DNA from: an uncultured Oribacterium sp.
Lineage (GTDB): Bacteria; Bacillota; Clostridia; Lachnospirales; Lachnospiraceae
Reading direction: 5' to 3'
DNA: 7,343 nucleotides
Assembly: GCA_900772695.1 (NCBI GenBank)
Contig: CAAGRO010000256.1
Span: forward strand, 1-7,343
In this document: positions 6,276-7,343 of the stretch, in pieces
How the letters are laid out: the number at the start of each line of letters is the position of its first letter
Position numbering within the stretch: the stretch's first letter is position 1
The notes under the pieces: model-generated
What the model saw: only the letters and a program-made list of their open reading frames with translations
Told to the model about the DNA's origin: nothing
The model's database searches: none
Translations under genes and position numbers: made by a program

Positions 6276-6344
6276 GCGTGAGCCCACCCACCATTCGTGT
6301 GTGGCAGAATATAAGTCATTGCCCCCACCCTTGCTCACGCAAAA
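6267..6344 (+). repeat. 69-bp direct repeat, right copy, with 12-bp terminal inverted repeats
   Basis: Bases 6267-6335 repeat 4341-4409 at a distance of 1926 bp. This copy also contains a perfect 12-bp inverted repeat, TTTTGCGTGAGC (6272-6283) and GCTCACGCAAAA (6333-6344), enclosing 49 bases. An inner hairpin CCACCCAC/GTGTGTGG carries one mismatch. The form resembles a very small MITE-like or palindromic element. No transposase or known insertion-sequence end is recognised. Confidence 0.8.
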
Positions 6345-6372
6345 TTCGCATTAAATAATCCGCTTTTTATCA

Positions 6373-6401
6373 TTGACAGAATATCAAAATCCGGGTAATG
6401 T
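6373..6401 (+). promoter_or_regulatory. hicA: Likely promoter of hicAB
   Basis: A perfect TTGACA (6373-6378) is followed after 17 bases by TAATGT (6396-6401), a weak -10. TAGAAT (6407-6412) is a better -10 but lacks a good -35. Either choice places the palindrome at 6400-6418 over the promoter. Confidence 0.5.
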
Positions 6402-6418
6402 AACTATAGAATAGTTAC
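6400..6418. promoter_or_regulatory. Perfect palindrome, candidate HicB operator
   Basis: GTAACTAT (6400-6407) and ATAGTTAC (6411-6418) form a perfect 8-bp inverted repeat around AGA, three bases before the hicA ribosome binding site. HicB-type antitoxins with a ribbon-helix-helix domain repress their own operon by binding such palindromes as dimers. The position and symmetry fit this role. Confidence 0.65.
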
Positions 6419-6431
6419 AGCGGAGGAGGAT

Positions 6432-6695
6432 ATGCCGAAGAAGGAAGAATTATTACAGAAATTACTTTCGAAACCGATGCCAAGTAATTTTACAACTCGA
6501 GATTTAGATGCGTTGATGAAAAGATGCGGCTGTTCGAAGTTCTCTGGAGGACGAGGATCTGGAATAGGTTACTTACACGAAACATCAAATCGTATTTTGC
6601 AGTTTGATGGGCCTCATCCTGGAAATGAACTCTACAGGTATCAGATTAAAGCAGTCATCAAGTTTCTGGCAGAGATCGGGGAGGTGGAAAAATGA
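6432..6695 (+). CDS. hicA: HicA-family mRNA interferase toxin
   Basis: The 87-aa protein starts at an ATG directly behind GGAGGAGG (6422-6429). It follows the HicA layout: an N-terminal helix (KKEELLQKLLSKP), a helix with TTRDLDALMKRCG (21-33), a glycine-rich turn (GGRGSG, 39-44), then strands, PHPGNEL (61-67) and a final helix (QIKAVIKFLAEIG). HicA toxins have a dsRNA-binding-like fold and cleave mRNA to stop translation. The GSH-type catalytic histidine is not in its usual place; His49 and His62 are the visible candidates. It overlaps hicB by four bases (ATGA), the usual toxin-first coupling. Codon use is AT-richer than in the ATPase gene, which suggests separate acquisition. Confidence 0.82.
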   Translation: MPKKEELLQKLLSKPMPSNFTTRDLDALMKRCGCSKFSGGRGSGIGYLHETSNRILQFDGPHPGNELYRYQIKAVIKFLAEIGEVEK

Positions 6696-7072
6696 ATTCT
6701 TTAATGGAATACAGGGGTTATCATGCCAAAGTTGATTTTGATTACACAGATCAGATTTTTGTCGGAGAAGTTCTGGGTATAACGGATTCACTCTATTTTC
6801 ATGGAACATCTGTTAGTGAACTGGTGGAGTCGTTTCATAACAGTATAGATAATTATCTGGATTATTGCGCCCAGTGTGGTAAGAAGCCGGAGAAGGAGTT
6901 TCGGGGAGTTTTTAACGTGCGGATAAAACCGGAAATGCATCGCTGTGCCGCACTGGAGGCTGCAAAAGAAGGTGTGACGATGAATCAGTTTGTTTCTGAA
7001 GCGATTCAGGAGAAACTGGCGGAGAAAGGCGTCGTATATGTCGCTTCGGGGCCATCTCCGGCAAAGCAATGA
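6692..7072 (+). CDS. hicB: HicB-family antitoxin with ribbon-helix-helix domain
   Basis: The 126-aa protein starts at the ATG overlapping the hicA stop, with a GGGAGG-containing site in the end of hicA (6679-6684). Residues 1-62 match the degraded RNase H-like HicB domain: MEYRGYHAKVDFD, then FVGEVLGI (23-30) and the helix VSELVESFHNSIDNYLDYC. This part binds and blocks HicA. Residues 70-110 form a ribbon-helix-helix DNA-binding unit: strand GVFNVRIKP (72-80) followed by two helices, the second TMNQFVSEAIQEKL (96-109). That unit should bind the palindrome at 6400-6418 and repress the operon. A short polar tail follows. Length and order are typical for this type of HicB. Confidence 0.9.
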   Translation: MNSLMEYRGYHAKVDFDYTDQIFVGEVLGITDSLYFHGTSVSELVESFHNSIDNYLDYCAQCGKKPEKEFRGVFNVRIKPEMHRCAALEAAKEGVTMNQFVSEAIQEKLAEKGVVYVASGPSPAKQ

Positions 7073-7178
7073 TGGAGCCTGTGTCTTAAATCTCTTACCC
7101 GAACTGCAAACCATCCCTCGGAATCTTTCGAAACACGGCCAAAACACAAAATCTTCAAACAAAATTAATTGTTTTTTC

Positions 7179-7184
7179 TATAAT
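7179..7184 (+). promoter_or_regulatory. Possible -10 box for the gene at the right edge
   Basis: A perfect TATAAT (7179-7184) lies in an AT-rich stretch 62 bases before the start at 7247. The expected -35 position holds only CAAACA, so the promoter is weakly supported. No terminator for hicAB is visible between 7073 and 7178. Confidence 0.35.
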
Positions 7185-7246
7185 AAAAGGGTAATATGTA
7201 GCGGTATATCGAAAATGAGAACCACTTCATAAGGAGAAGTACTATT

Positions 7247-7343
7247 ATGGATTTTAAGGAATTTTTCGAGCAGAATAAGAAGGCCTGCATCGGCGGCCTG
7301 GCAGGTGCTGTCGTGATCCTCATGGGTATCGCGGTTGCAACCA
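7247..7343 (+). CDS. 5' end of a membrane-anchored protein (partial)
   Basis: An ATG with AAGGAG (7231-7236) ten bases upstream opens a frame that continues past the window edge. The 32 visible residues are a short charged start (MDFKEFFEQNKK) followed by a hydrophobic helix (IGGLAGAVVILMGIAVAT). This looks like a cytoplasmic N-terminus with a signal anchor or first helix. The family cannot be named from this fragment. Confidence 0.65.
   Translation, partial: MDFKEFFEQNKKACIGGLAGAVVILMGIAVAT

Noticed and set aside
4551..6338. 595-codon open frame on the minus strand, antisense to the ATPase gene
   Set aside because: It is the mirror of a well-supported coding frame with third-position GC bias; the predicted protein shows no family motifs and no ribosome binding site.
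6267..6344. Integron attC site
   Set aside because: The length and imperfect palindrome fit, but the RYYYAAC/GTTRRRY core sites are not present and no integrase is nearby.

Overview
The window looks like a chromosomal stretch from a low-to-mid GC Bacillota, most likely a Clostridia or Negativicutes relative. This rests on strong AGGAGG-type ribosome binding sites before almost every gene, clear TTGACA/TATAAT-like promoters, hairpin-plus-T terminators, and an AAA-ATPase-like/PD-(D/E)XK protein of a type common in gut and oral anaerobes. No rRNA, tRNA, CRISPR array, phage gene or transposase is visible.

Left part (1-3324). The window opens in the last 40 codons of a gene ending in one membrane helix. 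A near-consensus promoter (215-243) and a terminator-like hairpin (266-305) precede a 137-aa membrane protein (336-749). A 300-base gap rich in short repeats leads to an unlisted 29-codon hydrophobic micro-gene (1076-1165) with its own strong ribosome binding site and a terminator (1200-1246). A second, paralogous 136-aa membrane protein (1314-1724) follows, then a CitMHS-family citrate-type transporter (1853-3193). A bidirectional terminator (3289-3324) closes this block.

Middle (3405-4310, minus strand). A secreted protein, probably a lipoprotein, carries three 16-17-aa tandem repeats and then a chagasin/I42-like beta domain. It is read towards the transporter. Its likely promoter overlaps an inverted repeat.

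Right part (4320-7343). This part looks accessory. An AAA-ATPase-like protein with a C-terminal PD-(D/E)XK nuclease domain (4542-6209) sits between two copies of a 69-bp repeat spaced 1926 bp apart. The right copy also carries a perfect 12-bp terminal inverted repeat. An AT-richer hicAB toxin-antitoxin operon (6432-7072) follows, with a perfect palindromic operator candidate in front of it. The window ends in the first 32 codons of a membrane-anchored protein.

The points most worth a second look are the repeat-bounded ATPase cassette, the altered Walker A motif of its ATPase, the paralogous small membrane proteins with the micro-gene between them, and the hicAB operator palindrome.
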